Shown: positions 35,921-44,898, counted from the first letter of the stretch. The stretch: DNA of 64,000 nucleotides from Myxococcus xanthus (GCF_900106535.1 NZ_FNOH01000007.1:310001-374000), one strand, 5' to 3'. Translations and numbers: made by a program. The notes: a model not told the origin generated them from the sequence alone.

Positions 35921-37384
35921 ATGACGCCTCCCCTCCCTTCCTCCGATAACGCCCCGACGCCTCGGCGACGCGGCAAGCTCCTGTGGGGAGGCGCGGGCGT
36001 TGGCGTGGCGGTGTTGGCCGGAGGGCTCTTCCTGTGGAGCCCACGGCCTCCATCGCCCGGTTCCACCCCGCGGGACACGCACGACGCGCATGGCGCGTCC
36101 CACGCGGACCACACGCACGAGGCGCCCAAAGCAAAGTCCCAGGCCCCCATGGAGGTGCTGGTCCAGACGGACCGCGCCGCTCGGGCCGCCGCGACGGGAC
36201 AGCGGGCCCAGGCGCATGAGGCACTGGCGGCCGCGCTGAAGCTGGCGCCCCAACATGCTCCGGCGCTCCTCGTGAAGGCCTGTCTCGCGCTGGAGGAAGG
36301 CCAGGACACCGAGGCCAGCGACGCGCTCCGCCGGCTGGAGGCCGCCGCCCCGGGCGCTCCGGAAGCCAAGCTGCTGGCGCGGCTGAGCGAGCTGCGGCGC
36401 ACGCCCGGCATGGACTGGCAACAGGCGTTCCGCCAGGCCTGGGTGGACCTGGGCCAGCCCGACCTTCAGCAGAGCGAGCTGCTTCCCGGAGCCGCACCGC
36501 TGCCGCCCGACCCGGCCATTGCCGCCGCGGCGAAGGCCGCCTGGGAGCGTGCCGCGTCGGATGACGTGAGGCTGATGCTGGCCCTGGGCAGCCCGCGACT
36601 GGACGCGGACAAGGCGCTCTTCCTGCTGCGGCAGGTGCCTCGGCTGGAGGACCCGTCCCTCTTCGTGGCGGTGATGGACGTGCTCCGGGGCGAGGCCTTG
36701 CCGCAGTCCTCCCACGACGAAGCGCGCACGGTGTTCCGCCAGAAGCTGGAGGCGCTGGCGGCCGCTAACCCACGCGCCATGCAGATTCAGTTGCTGCTGC
36801 TCCTGGGAGACACGGAGCCGGGCTCGGAGATGAGCGCGGCGGAGATTGACCGCCTGGAGCAGGTGGCCGCCCTCCCCGTGTGGCGCGAGGGCGTCTTCAC
36901 CCGCACGTACGAGGAAGCCCGGAAGCTGCTGGAGGGCTCGGGGGTGCCGGATGTCAGCGCCACGGCGATGGCGGTGGCGGCCCACAGCGTGACGGACCGG
37001 GGCTCATGGGTGCTGCGCACGCGCAACGTGGGCACGCGCGGCTCGCTGTCCCCCGAGGGCCGGAAGCGGCTGGGCCGCATCACCCGCGACATCGGCACGC
37101 GCATGGCCGAACAACCCACCATGGTGGAGCGCGTGGTGGGCCTGCAGCTCGTCCGCGGCGGCGCCCAGGAGATGGGCGACGAGGCCGGGCGTGAACAGGC
37201 GCTGGCGCGAATCGAGGCGCTGGAGGGCGCGGTGACCCTCTTCCGCAAGGCGTCCATGGACCGCTGGCCCCTGCATGCGCTGACGGAAGCGTTGATACAG
37301 GCGAGCACGCGAGACGAGCCCGCCTACCTGCTGTCCTTCACGCGCGTGGAAGCGAATCAGGCGGCGGAGACACAACAACCCTAG
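35921..37384 (+). CDS. Single-span membrane protein with TPR-like periplasmic domain
   Basis: A 487-residue protein with a cytoplasmic basic N-terminus (RRRGK), one membrane span near 18-38 (LLWGGAGVGVAVLAGGLFLW), and a His/Asp/Ala linker (HDAHGASHADHTHEAPK) that could bind metal. It is followed by a TPR-type unit (GQRAQAHEALAAALKLAPQHAPALLVKACLALEEGQ) and a long helical region. No enzymatic motif is seen. ATG 35921 (MTPPLPSSDNAP) was preferred over the in-frame start at 35819, whose extension is low complexity. A long perfect hairpin follows the stop. Function unknown; assembly or scaffolding of an envelope complex is possible. Confidence 0.75.
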   Translation: MTPPLPSSDNAPTPRRRGKLLWGGAGVGVAVLAGGLFLWSPRPPSPGSTPRDTHDAHGASHADHTHEAPKAKSQAPMEVLVQTDRAARAAATGQRAQAHEALAAALKLAPQHAPALLVKACLALEEGQDTEASDALRRLEAAAPGAPEAKLLARLSELRRTPGMDWQQAFRQAWVDLGQPDLQQSELLPGAAPLPPDPAIAAAAKAAWERAASDDVRLMLALGSPRLDADKALFLLRQVPRLEDPSLFVAVMDVLRGEALPQSSHDEARTVFRQKLEALAAANPRAMQIQLLLLLGDTEPGSEMSAAEIDRLEQVAALPVWREGVFTRTYEEARKLLEGSGVPDVSATAMAVAAHSVTDRGSWVLRTRNVGTRGSLSPEGRKRLGRITRDIGTRMAEQPTMVERVVGLQLVRGGAQEMGDEAGREQALARIEALEGAVTLFRKASMDRWPLHALTEALIQASTRDEPAYLLSFTRVEANQAAETQQP

Positions 37385-37403
37385 CGGCGACTGAACGAGG
37401 TCT

Positions 37404-37438
37404 CTCGGGCCCCGGGAGACTTCCACCCGGGGCCCGAG
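37404..37438 (+). terminator. Perfect 13-bp hairpin terminator
   Basis: CTCGGGCCCCGGG (37404-37416) pairs perfectly with its complement (37426-37438) around a 9-base loop, 19 bp after the stop of the TPR-like gene. The rest of the 424-bp gap to 37808 holds no recognisable gene, RNA or repeat. Confidence 0.65.
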
Positions 37439-37808
37439 CGGGCCCCCCACGATGCCACGAAGCCGCCGCACGCCGGACCTCCAAGGTCGTCCGGGCAACC
37501 GCACTCCTTCCACGCGAGCGCCGGGAACAAGGGGGTTGCTTCCCGAGCGGCCTGCACGTGGGCACCGTGGAATACCGTCCACGAACGCCAACGCTACGGT
37601 GGGCGAAGAATATCGGCTGCGCGGGGCCTGTCCACCCGTCGGGTTCTGACTCCCGCAAGCACCGTGACAGGCCGGATGTGGTGAGGACCCATAGCAGTTG
37701 CGCATTCACGATGAGTGTGAGCAGGCGCGGTGGAGACTGAATTCCTTTCAGGGCGCGTCATGAAGCAGCGCGATATGTGGGAAACCGCTACGCCGGCTTG
37801 AGCTCACC

Positions 37809-38540
37809 ATGCGCTTCCTGGGCTGGGATTTGACGGACCCGTACGCACGCATTCCCCGGCCAGTGGACGTGGCGGAGGTGGATGCCCGGGGGCAGGTGCG
37901 CTTCTCCGAGCTCCGGTGGCCTGTCCCCTCGAAGGCGCTCGGCTTCACCCCGGAGCTGCTGCGCGCGTCATTTCCTTTGAACCCGGAGGATGTGCTCGTC
38001 ATCGATGGCCCCCAGGCGCTGGCCCGGCCGGGAGCCTCCGTGCGCGAAGCGGAGCGATGCCTGCGCGCGCCGGGACGCACGCCCGACGTGCTGCCCGAGC
38101 CTGGACGTCCCTTCGCCGGCTTCGTCCGGGGCGGGGTGCTGCTGTTCGCGGCGCTGCATGCGCGGGGTGGGCATCCCCTGTTGGACGTGGACACGGACTC
38201 GCTGGAGGAGGCCCGCCTCTTCGAGGCCTTCCCCGGCGCGACATGGCGCGCGCTGTCTGTGGAGAAGTTGGGGAAGAAGACGTCTCACGCGGGACGGACG
38301 CGAAGACAGGCGGTGCTGGAGGCGCGGGGCCTGCGCTTCCCGCCGGGCCTGCTTCCCACCCATGACCAGTTGGACGCGGCGCTGTGCGCGTGGCTCGGGT
38401 GGCTCACGCGCAAGGCCCCTACGCACGTCACCGCCGTGGGCGCACCGCTCACCGTGGATAACCAGGGCTGGCTGCGCGAGGGGCGCATCCTCTCAAGCGC
38501 CCACAAGTTCTCCACAGTGAAGGGCCTCGCCGCTCAGTGA
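37809..38540 (+). CDS. DUF429-type protein (predicted RNase H-like nuclease fold)
   Basis: A 243-residue protein that fits the DUF429 layout: starting strand MRFLGWDLTDPYAR with an early Asp, LVIDGPQALARPG with a second acidic residue, then EAFPGATWRALSVEKLGKK, RTRRQAVLEARGL, and the C-terminal LPTHDQLDAALCAWLGWL helix with acidic residues. DUF429 proteins are thought to adopt an RNase H-like nuclease fold; activity has not been established. The early Asp, middle Asp and late Asp are consistent with a metal site. ATG 37809 follows a long 424-bp spacer. Its 3' end overlaps by 7 bp the convergent cysteine-rich lipoprotein gene. Confidence 0.75.
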   Translation: MRFLGWDLTDPYARIPRPVDVAEVDARGQVRFSELRWPVPSKALGFTPELLRASFPLNPEDVLVIDGPQALARPGASVREAERCLRAPGRTPDVLPEPGRPFAGFVRGGVLLFAALHARGGHPLLDVDTDSLEEARLFEAFPGATWRALSVEKLGKKTSHAGRTRRQAVLEARGLRFPPGLLPTHDQLDAALCAWLGWLTRKAPTHVTAVGAPLTVDNQGWLREGRILSSAHKFSTVKGLAAQ

Positions 38541-40735
38541 GCCGCGTTCTCATGGTGCCCATGCCCCGGTCCTCCGAAAGTCCCGGGCCAGGGCGCGTTC
38601 GCGGGCAGCAACCCCGGCATGGGGAAGCGCATGAAGCGCGGCTGGCTGTTGGCGAAGGGCGGATCGCACTCGCCACAACTGAGGGCCCCATCCATCAGGT
38701 AGAGGGCACCGGGCCCCAGCTCCATCAACTGCGGCACCGTGCGCGGCGCGTAGTCGAGCGGGCACTGGAAGGCCTCCGCCCCATCCCGCGCGCGCACGCC
38801 CACCAGCAACCGCTGGTTGTCGGCCGCCACCGCGTGCGTCAACACCAGCGTCTCGGGCGGAAGCCCCGCGCCCCTGGGCCAGGTGGCCAGCCGGAGCTCC
38901 TTGCTCGTCAGGTGCTGGCCTTCCTTCAGCGAGTACAGCCACGCCGGCTCCAGGTCCGGGAGCCGGAAGCCCTTCAGCTGCGTGGCGGCCGGCGTGAAAC
39001 TCAGGCTGTCCACATCCGCGTTCACCGTGGTGCCCGACGCGCTGGGCACCACCACGTCCCGGGTGGCCACCGCGCGGCCCAGTTGCTGGGCGAGGTGCTC
39101 CCCCACCGGTGTTCCGTCCCGGGTGCTCAACGCCTGGAAGCCCCATTCGGGCAGCAGCAGCCCGTTCACCACCGCGAGCTCGCCCGCGCGCAGGGGCTCC
39201 GTCCTCCGCCAGCGCGGCACCCCGTCCGAGGAGAAGGCCATCAGCAACGAGGGCGTCCCCGACGCCAGCGGCGCGCCCGTGTTCAGCGTGGGCGCGAAGG
39301 CAACGTAGAGGTCCCCCACCGCGTCCGAGGCGAGGCCATACGGGTGCGGGTGGTTGCACTCGGCGAGCATCGGGTCCGTCAACTCGCGCGCGGACACCAT
39401 GTGGCCGAAGGCATCCAGCACCACCAGGAAGTACATGCGGCACGCCGTGTCGCGCCGCTGGTCCGTGGGGTAGGCCTCGAAGAGGGCCGCCAGCCGGTCC
39501 GGCGCCATCACCGCCAGCCGCGCCAGGAAGAGCGTCTGCGTCCTGTCCCGGAAGTCCGGCCGCGCGTCGGCCAGGGTGAAGGTCCACCGCGGTGTCCCCG
39601 TGTCGCGCTCCAGCAGCGACACCGTCCCGTCCATCGGCATGTCCATGCACAGGATCCGGTCGTTCCACAGCATGCAGCGGCGCGCCGGTTTGGAGGCCCG
39701 CACCAGAGGCCCCTTGCCCGCCGCGTCCAGCACGGGCGTGCCGTAGAAGCCCGACAGCGTCACGTCCCCTTCCGGCCCCACCAGCAGGTCCTGAAGCTGC
39801 TCTTCTCCCGCCCGGGCGTCGTGCTCCCAATCCACCTTCAGGGGTTGCGCCGCGGGCCGCGCACACACGCCGCCGCGGCAGTGCCCCGACACCTGGCACG
39901 GGCTGGCCGCTTCACACAGGAAGCCCTCCGGCAGGTCGCGCTTCACACAGGCCCCATCCAGGCACACGTCCGCGTCCTCGCAGGTGCCTTGGGCCGCGCC
40001 GCAGAGGGTGCCGTCCGGCGCGGGGGCCGTGGCGCATCCCATCCGCGGGTCGCACGTCCCCACCTGACACGGCCCGGCCGCGGGACAGGGCGGCGCCGGC
40101 ACGGACTGGCACCCGTCCAGCACGTGGCACACGTCCGTGGTGCAGGCGTTGCCGTCGTCACAGGCGCGCTCCTCGCCCCGGCAGCGCCCCGCCTGGCAGG
40201 TGGCGCCGGTGATGCAGGCATTGCCCGGCTCACACGCGGTGCCGTCCGGCAGCACCGACTCCACGCACCGCTCCGTCACCAGGTCGAAGGTGGCCGCCGC
40301 GCACGTCACGGGCGTGAAGCACTCCGGCACCGGCTTCGCCTCGCCCGCCAGCACCAACTGCACCTGGCCGCCGTCCGACGCGGTGCCGGTGAGGATGACC
40401 TCGTAGGTCCCTTCGGCTTCGGGCGCGAAGCGCAGACGCACCGGCACCTCTCCCGCCAGCACCCGGACCGGCAGCGCCGCCTCCAACGAGAAGGGTGCCG
40501 TCACGTCCGTCCACGTGACATCCAGCGGGGCCCGGCCGCCATTCACCACGCGGACCTCGGCCTCCCGCCGGGTGCCCGGGTAGGCATGCGGGAAGTCCAC
40601 ACGCCGCGCCGACAACCGCAACCGCCCCTCCGCCCCCGACAGGGACGGTGTGTCCCGACAAGCCGCCGCTCCCCACCCCAGCATCAGCGCCAAGACAATG
40701 CCGCTGTACCGGGACGCCTGCGTTGCGTGCGCCAT
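38534..40735 (-). CDS. Cysteine-rich lipoprotein with Ig-like and beta-propeller-like regions
   Basis: A 733-residue surface lipoprotein: signal ending GWGAAAC with Cys at the lipobox. After it, an immunoglobulin-like domain (DFPHAYPGTRREAEVRVVNGG, VPVRLRFAPEAEG) of the ASPM/abnormal-spindle-like bacterial type. Residues ~135-300 hold a dense Cys-rich region with repeating CxxGxCxGEERACDDGNAC and TTDVCHVLDGC type loops, as seen in myxobacterial Cys-rich surface repeats. The C-terminal ~400 residues are a strand-rich, likely WD/PQQ-like propeller (GDVTLSGFYGTPVLDAAG; ARLAVMAPDRLAALFEAYP). Function unknown; an adhesin or sensor is plausible. Its stop overlaps the DUF429 gene by 7 bp. Confidence 0.85.
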   Translation of the reverse strand: MAHATQASRYSGIVLALMLGWGAAACRDTPSLSGAEGRLRLSARRVDFPHAYPGTRREAEVRVVNGGRAPLDVTWTDVTAPFSLEAALPVRVLAGEVPVRLRFAPEAEGTYEVILTGTASDGGQVQLVLAGEAKPVPECFTPVTCAAATFDLVTERCVESVLPDGTACEPGNACITGATCQAGRCRGEERACDDGNACTTDVCHVLDGCQSVPAPPCPAAGPCQVGTCDPRMGCATAPAPDGTLCGAAQGTCEDADVCLDGACVKRDLPEGFLCEAASPCQVSGHCRGGVCARPAAQPLKVDWEHDARAGEEQLQDLLVGPEGDVTLSGFYGTPVLDAAGKGPLVRASKPARRCMLWNDRILCMDMPMDGTVSLLERDTGTPRWTFTLADARPDFRDRTQTLFLARLAVMAPDRLAALFEAYPTDQRRDTACRMYFLVVLDAFGHMVSARELTDPMLAECNHPHPYGLASDAVGDLYVAFAPTLNTGAPLASGTPSLLMAFSSDGVPRWRRTEPLRAGELAVVNGLLLPEWGFQALSTRDGTPVGEHLAQQLGRAVATRDVVVPSASGTTVNADVDSLSFTPAATQLKGFRLPDLEPAWLYSLKEGQHLTSKELRLATWPRGAGLPPETLVLTHAVAADNQRLLVGVRARDGAEAFQCPLDYAPRTVPQLMELGPGALYLMDGALSCGECDPPFANSQPRFMRFPMPGLLPANAPWPGTFGGPGHGHHENAAH

Positions 40736-40939
40736 GGCGTTCCCCCCCGTGCCTTCTGGCTATACCCACGCCAGAAGGCACCGCGGACGCCCCGCCCCCT
40801 CGATGTCCCACCTCCCAACACTTCAGGGTCGGCGGGGAGGGGGGCAGTGTTTTTTACAGGCCGTTCCACTGCTACAGGCTGCAACCACGCGAAATGGTTG
40901 GATGCCGGAAGGGTATGGTTCTGGCACCCGGGGTACGCC

Positions 40940-41236
40940 ATGACCTCTGTCGCATCCTCCTCATGCGCCCCTTCGTCATCGCAGGCCTTCACCGTGCTCA
41001 TCCCACGCGGCCTTCAGGCGGCCGTGGAGGGGCTCGCGGCGGAGACCCGCCAGGAGCTGCTGGCCGAGCTGTTCCGCCTGGCCGCGCTGGCCCGGCAGGA
41101 GGAAAGTCAGCTACTCCCCGAGTTCCCGTACACGCTGCGGCTGGACGTCGCCGGCTGCCAGGTCAGCGTGGAGCTGGACCCGTCCCGCTCGCGCCTCACC
41201 CTAGTGGGCCTGCTGCGGCCCCAGCCGCTGGAGTGA
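40940..41236 (+). CDS. Small protein, RelE-like layout (tentative)
   Basis: A 98-residue protein. Its predicted layout is strand-helix-helix-strand-strand: FTVLIPRGLQAAVEGLAAE, RQELLAELFRLAALARQ, then YTLRLDVAGCQVSVELDPSRSRLTLVGLL (described as two strands). This is the order of RelE/ParE-type toxins, but the catalytic residues of RelE are not evident, so the call is weak. ATG 40940 has GGGG about 10 bases upstream. A 98-residue helical gene starts 29 bp later, which would fit a partner. Codon bias is like the neighbours, so it is probably real. Confidence 0.6.
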   Translation: MTSVASSSCAPSSSQAFTVLIPRGLQAAVEGLAAETRQELLAELFRLAALARQEESQLLPEFPYTLRLDVAGCQVSVELDPSRSRLTLVGLLRPQPLE

Positions 41237-41265
41237 GCCCGGCGACCCGCCTGGGCTGGGGTGAG

Positions 41266-41562
41266 ATGTCGCGCCGTGCTGGATACGCAGAATCCTGGGA
41301 CCTCACGTACCTGGTGGAGCAGCTCCGGGAGCTGATTGGGCACGACCTGCGCCTGGGCTCGGCCCTCAGCGATGAGCTGGAGGACGTCCTGGGCAGCCTG
41401 GTGCAGCGCAATCAGCGCCTGAGGGTCCTGCAGCGCATGGTGACCGCGGAACGCGCCCCAGAGGACCTGGCGGCCCTTCGCGGGGCATTGGAGGAGATGG
41501 ACCGGGAGCTGATGACCCGGCTGCCTGCGTTGCTCGAACAGCTGCGCCTGGCGCTGGCTTGA
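41266..41562 (+). CDS. Small helical protein, possible partner of preceding gene
   Basis: A 98-residue, almost entirely helical protein (LVEQLRELIGHDLRLGSALSDELEDVLGSLVQ; EDLAALRGALEEMDRELMTRLPALLEQLRLA given as separate helices), likely a coiled coil or four-helix partner. ATG 41266 is preceded by GGGGTGAG. It starts 29 bp after the preceding 98-residue gene, suggesting an operon. No family is recognised. It lies immediately upstream of the candidate origin region. Confidence 0.6.
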   Translation: MSRRAGYAESWDLTYLVEQLRELIGHDLRLGSALSDELEDVLGSLVQRNQRLRVLQRMVTAERAPEDLAALRGALEEMDRELMTRLPALLEQLRLALA

Positions 41563-41581
41563 GGTGGGGCACCGGCCCTGG

Positions 41582-41829
41582 GTTTCCACAGGCACTTCAT
41601 CCCCAGCGCCGACTGCTTCTTCTAAAGGTTCATAAGAGGTATTGATCTATTGGTAGTGGCAGTAGGCAGCTCGGACTTGGGGACAAGTCAGCAAGCTCCC
41701 GGGAACACTCACGAATTCGGGATGTGCTACATGTGGGTAAAGTGACGGTTATCCCCGGGAACCCACAGGTGTTGATCCACACCGAGGTTTCTCCACAGCC
41801 CCTCCCCCACTGTCCACAGGCCATCCACA
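41582..41829. other. oriC: Candidate replication origin: DnaA-box cluster with AT-rich patch
   Basis: In the 357-bp gap before the kinase gene, five same-direction 9-mers resemble the DnaA box TTATCCACA: TTATCCCCG (41749-41757), TGATCCACA (41773-41781), TTCTCCACA (41789-41797), CTGTCCACA (41810-41818) and CCATCCACA (41821-41829), with one or two mismatches each. GTTTCCACA (41582-41590) is a more distant sixth. Between them and upstream lies an AT-rich tract (~41615-41660, e.g. TTCATAAGAGGTATTGATC), as expected for a DNA-unwinding element. The boxes sit within 81 bp. dnaA itself lies ~20 kb away. That this is the functional oriC is inference. Confidence 0.6.
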
Positions 41830-41919
41830 GCTTCCGAGTGGATGCGGGAACCACCCCAGGTGGAGGCCCGTTCTCACCACACGTCCGCCCCGCACATGCC
41901 TGTTATCGTCTGGCGCGGG

Positions 41920-43632
41920 ATGTGCCCCGACAGCGGGGTGCCGGCGGAGGGTTTCCCCATCGACTTCTATCGGGGCGAGCGCATCGGGAAGTACGAGGTC
42001 GTCACGCAGCTCTCCGTGGGCGGAATGGCGGAGCTGTTCCTGGGCTTCACTTCGGGTCCGGGTGGCTTCCGCAAGTACGTGGTCATCAAGCGGGTGCTGC
42101 CGGACGCGCGGGACAATGCGCAGTTCGAACGCATGTTCCTGGACGAGGCGCGCATCACCGCGGCCTTCAACCACCCGAACATCGCGCAGGTGTTCGACCT
42201 GGGGCGCGAGGATGACGGGCTCTACCTGGCCATGGAGTTCATCGCCGGGCAGAACCTGAACCAGATTACCGGCGCGTGCCTGCGCCGCCAGGAGCAGCTC
42301 CCGCTGGGCTTCACGCTGTCGGTGGCGCGCGACGTCTGCATGGCGCTGCACTACGCGCACACCTATACGGCGCCCTCCGGCGCGCCCAGCCCCGTCATCC
42401 ACCGCGACGTCGCCCAGAAGAACATCATGGTGACGTACGACGGCGTGGTGAAGCTGCTCGACTTCGGCATCGCCAAGGCGAAGGACAGCTTGGAGCGCAC
42501 CAACGTCGGCACGGTGAAGGGCACCACCGGGTACATGTCCCCGGAGCAGGTGCGGGGCGATACACTGGATGGCCGCAGTGACTTGTTCTCCGTCGGGGTG
42601 ATGATGCACGAGCTCATCACCGGCGCGCGCCTGTTCGCGGGCAAGAATGAGCGCGACGAGATGATGAAGATCCTGGAGGCGCCCGTCCCCTGGCCCTCGC
42701 ACGTCGCGCCGCACGTGCCCGAAGAGGTGTCCAAGGTGGTGATGCGGGCGCTGGAGCGCAGCCGCGAGAAGCGCTTCGCCAACGGCCGGGACATGGCCCG
42801 GGCGATTGAAGCGGCGGCGGGCAAGTTGCTGCTGGACGCGCATGACCGGGCCGCGCTGATGCAGGACTGGTTCGCCGAGCGCATGTCCGCCACGCGCGTC
42901 ATGCTGGAGTCCGCGGACGGCACCACCAACGGCGTCATGCTGGACTCCGCGAAGCGGGCCCTGCGCAGTGATGACGGACCCTACCTCCCCGAGCGCAAGG
43001 ACATCCCGACGCCGTCGAACGGCGTGGCCGGCATGCCGCGCAAGCCCTCGCGCAAGGTGCCCGCTGCTGCGGCGCCCCGGAAGGCTTCGGCGGCCGTGGA
43101 GGGCACGCCGCAGCCGCCGGAGAGCAAGGCCTCCAATGTGCTGTGGGGGCTGGTGCTGATGGGCATCCTGGTGGGCGGTGGCTATGCCGCCTGGCACCTG
43201 TCGAAGGTGCTGAACGAGACGGTGGATGAAAAGGACGCGAGCGCGCTGCGCACCCTCCCCCAACACGACCCGAACCTGCCCGTCTACCTGGGACCAGGCT
43301 CGGGCCCGCCCACGGATGCCGGCAACACGGAGACTCCAGCGAAGGTGTCGGGCGGCGAGGACGCGGAGGGCTCCCGTTCCAAGGAGGCGGCGAGCGCCCG
43401 TCCGGTGAAGGGCCGGGGCAAGCTGACCTTGCTGGTGCTGCCGGAGGCGGAGGTCTTCCGAGGCAAGAAGCGGGTGGGCCGCACGCCGATGTTCAACGTG
43501 GCGATGCCCGCGGGGGAGCACGACCTGACCATCGTGGGCCCGGACGGCAAGAAGCGCATGCTGTCGGTGCCGATCAGCGCCGGGGAGACGACCCAGTTCC
43601 GGCTGAAGCTGGCGGAAATCCCCGAGCGCTGA
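41920..43632 (+). CDS. Membrane Ser/Thr protein kinase with C-terminal PEGA domain (paralogue)
   Basis: A 570-residue kinase paralogous to the one at 32.1 kb but with a short linker. The kinase core has LSVGGMAELFLGF, VVIKRVLP, VIHRDVAQKNIMV, LDFGIAK and TGYMSPEQVRG. A single span lies near 406-426 (LWGLVLMGILVGGGYAAWHL), and the PEGA domain is at ~500-565 (GKLTLLVLPEAEVFRGKKRVG...). The start is uncertain: ATG 41920 (MCPDSGVPAEG) or ATG 41896; 41920 was chosen for its GCGGG upstream. It sits directly downstream of the candidate origin. It is followed 79 bp later by glutathione synthetase. Substrates are unknown. Confidence 0.9.
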   Translation: MCPDSGVPAEGFPIDFYRGERIGKYEVVTQLSVGGMAELFLGFTSGPGGFRKYVVIKRVLPDARDNAQFERMFLDEARITAAFNHPNIAQVFDLGREDDGLYLAMEFIAGQNLNQITGACLRRQEQLPLGFTLSVARDVCMALHYAHTYTAPSGAPSPVIHRDVAQKNIMVTYDGVVKLLDFGIAKAKDSLERTNVGTVKGTTGYMSPEQVRGDTLDGRSDLFSVGVMMHELITGARLFAGKNERDEMMKILEAPVPWPSHVAPHVPEEVSKVVMRALERSREKRFANGRDMARAIEAAAGKLLLDAHDRAALMQDWFAERMSATRVMLESADGTTNGVMLDSAKRALRSDDGPYLPERKDIPTPSNGVAGMPRKPSRKVPAAAAPRKASAAVEGTPQPPESKASNVLWGLVLMGILVGGGYAAWHLSKVLNETVDEKDASALRTLPQHDPNLPVYLGPGSGPPTDAGNTETPAKVSGGEDAEGSRSKEAASARPVKGRGKLTLLVLPEAEVFRGKKRVGRTPMFNVAMPAGEHDLTIVGPDGKKRMLSVPISAGETTQFRLKLAEIPER

Positions 43633-43711
43633 AACACAGAACCGGGATTGAGGGGCACGTCCCGGGGCACTTGGTTATCTTCGCGCCCCTCTCCCTCTGA
43701 TTCCGGACTGT

Positions 43712-44680
43712 ATGGCCCCTCTGACCATTGGCTTCCTGATGGACCCGCTCGAGACGGTGCGGGTGGACCACGACTCCACGTTCGCGTTGATGCTCGAAGC
43801 GCAGAAGCGCGGCCATCAGGTGCGCTACTTCGAACAGGGCTGGTTGCGCTTCAACGGCACGTGCGCGGAGGCGCGCATGCGCCACGTCACCGTGCGCCGC
43901 GAACTGGGGCGGCACTTCGATATCCTCGACGAGGCCCCTCGCCCGGTGTCCTCGCTGGACGTGCTCTTCATGCGCAAGGACCCGCCAGTGGACGCGGAGT
44001 TCCTGCACGCCACCCAGTTGGTGGAGCTGTGCGGCACGGGCCGGCCCCCTGTCTTCATCAACGAGCCGGCGGGCCTCCGCGACGCGAACGAGAAGCTCTT
44101 CTCCCTGCGCTACCCGGACCTGATGCCGGACACGCGCGTCACCAGCGAGCTGCCGGTGCTGCTGGACTTCATTGCGCGCAACGCGGCGGGCACCATCCTC
44201 AAGCCAGTGGATGGCTTCGCGGGCAAGGGCATCCTCTTCCTGTCCGCCACGGACCGGAACGCGCGCTCCGCGGTGGACATGCTCACCCGGGGCGGCCGCG
44301 AGGCCGTCATGGCGCAGGCGTACATCCCGGAGAGCCGCCAGGGCGACAAGCGCATCCTCCTGGTGGACGGCGAGCCGGTGGGCGGCGTGCTGCGCGTCCC
44401 GTCCGACGACGACCACCGCGGCAACATGGCCGCCGGCGGCGTGCCCCAGAAGGCCGTGCTCACCCCGCGGGATTTGGAGATTTGCGAGCGCCTGAAGCCG
44501 GAGCTGGTGAAGCGCGGACTGCGGCTGGTGGGCATCGACGTGCTGGGCACCTACCTCACCGAGGTCAACGTGACGAGCCCCACCGGCCTGGTGGAGGCGA
44601 ACCAGCTGGACGACGTGTGCGTGGAGGCCAAGGTGCTGGACGTGGCGGAGCGGCTCGTCGCCGAGCGCGCCGCGCGCTGA
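43712..44680 (+). CDS. gshB: Glutathione synthetase
   Basis: A 322-residue ATP-grasp enzyme joining gamma-glutamylcysteine to glycine, the final step of glutathione synthesis. Signatures: N-terminal IGFLMDPLETVRVDHDSTFALM, DVLFMRKDPPVDAEF, the ATP-binding ILKPVDGFAGKGILFL, MAQAYIPESRQGDKRILLVDGEPVGG, RVPSDDDHRGNMAAGG and GIDVLGTYLTEVNVTSPTG. Length agrees with proteobacterial GshB. gshA is not in the window. The gene starts 79 bp after the PEGA kinase stop; a shared transcript is possible but not evident. The family call is secure. Confidence 0.97.
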   Translation: MAPLTIGFLMDPLETVRVDHDSTFALMLEAQKRGHQVRYFEQGWLRFNGTCAEARMRHVTVRRELGRHFDILDEAPRPVSSLDVLFMRKDPPVDAEFLHATQLVELCGTGRPPVFINEPAGLRDANEKLFSLRYPDLMPDTRVTSELPVLLDFIARNAAGTILKPVDGFAGKGILFLSATDRNARSAVDMLTRGGREAVMAQAYIPESRQGDKRILLVDGEPVGGVLRVPSDDDHRGNMAAGGVPQKAVLTPRDLEICERLKPELVKRGLRLVGIDVLGTYLTEVNVTSPTGLVEANQLDDVCVEAKVLDVAERLVAERAAR

Positions 44681-44741
44681 GCCCCGCCGGAGGACGCCGG
44701 GCGGCCCGGCGCCCGGTGTCTTCCCTGAGCTGAGGGCTGAC

Positions 44742-44828
44742 TCATGTTTCAGCGCACCACACGACGCGGTGCGTGATTTGAATCCTGGTTCATGTTTCAG
44801 CGCGATGCGACGCGACGCGCCTTGAATC
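44742..44828. repeat. Imperfect tandem direct repeat (2 units, ~45 bp)
   Basis: Two adjacent units in the 218-bp intergenic region before the esterase gene, each starting TCATGTTTCAGCGC (44742 and 44790) and ending TTGAATC (to 44784 and 44828), with GACGCG in the middle. They may be a duplicated regulator site or a small repeat family. Confidence 0.6.
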
Positions 44829-44898
44829 AGTGACTCCCGGAAGAGTCAGGTTTCGCCCCGCGGCCGCCCTTTTCCCTCGTGGCCGCCAGGGAGACACC

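Noticed and set aside
37439-37808. Possible RNA gene in the long gap before the DUF429 gene
   Set aside because: No cloverleaf, riboswitch core or conserved small-RNA shape could be found; only the terminator hairpin at 37404-37438 is supportable.
38537-40939. In-frame 801-residue upstream extension of the 98-aa gene at 40940
   Set aside because: It runs antisense through the cysteine-rich lipoprotein gene and has Arg/Gln/His-rich shadow composition; the real start is ATG 40940.
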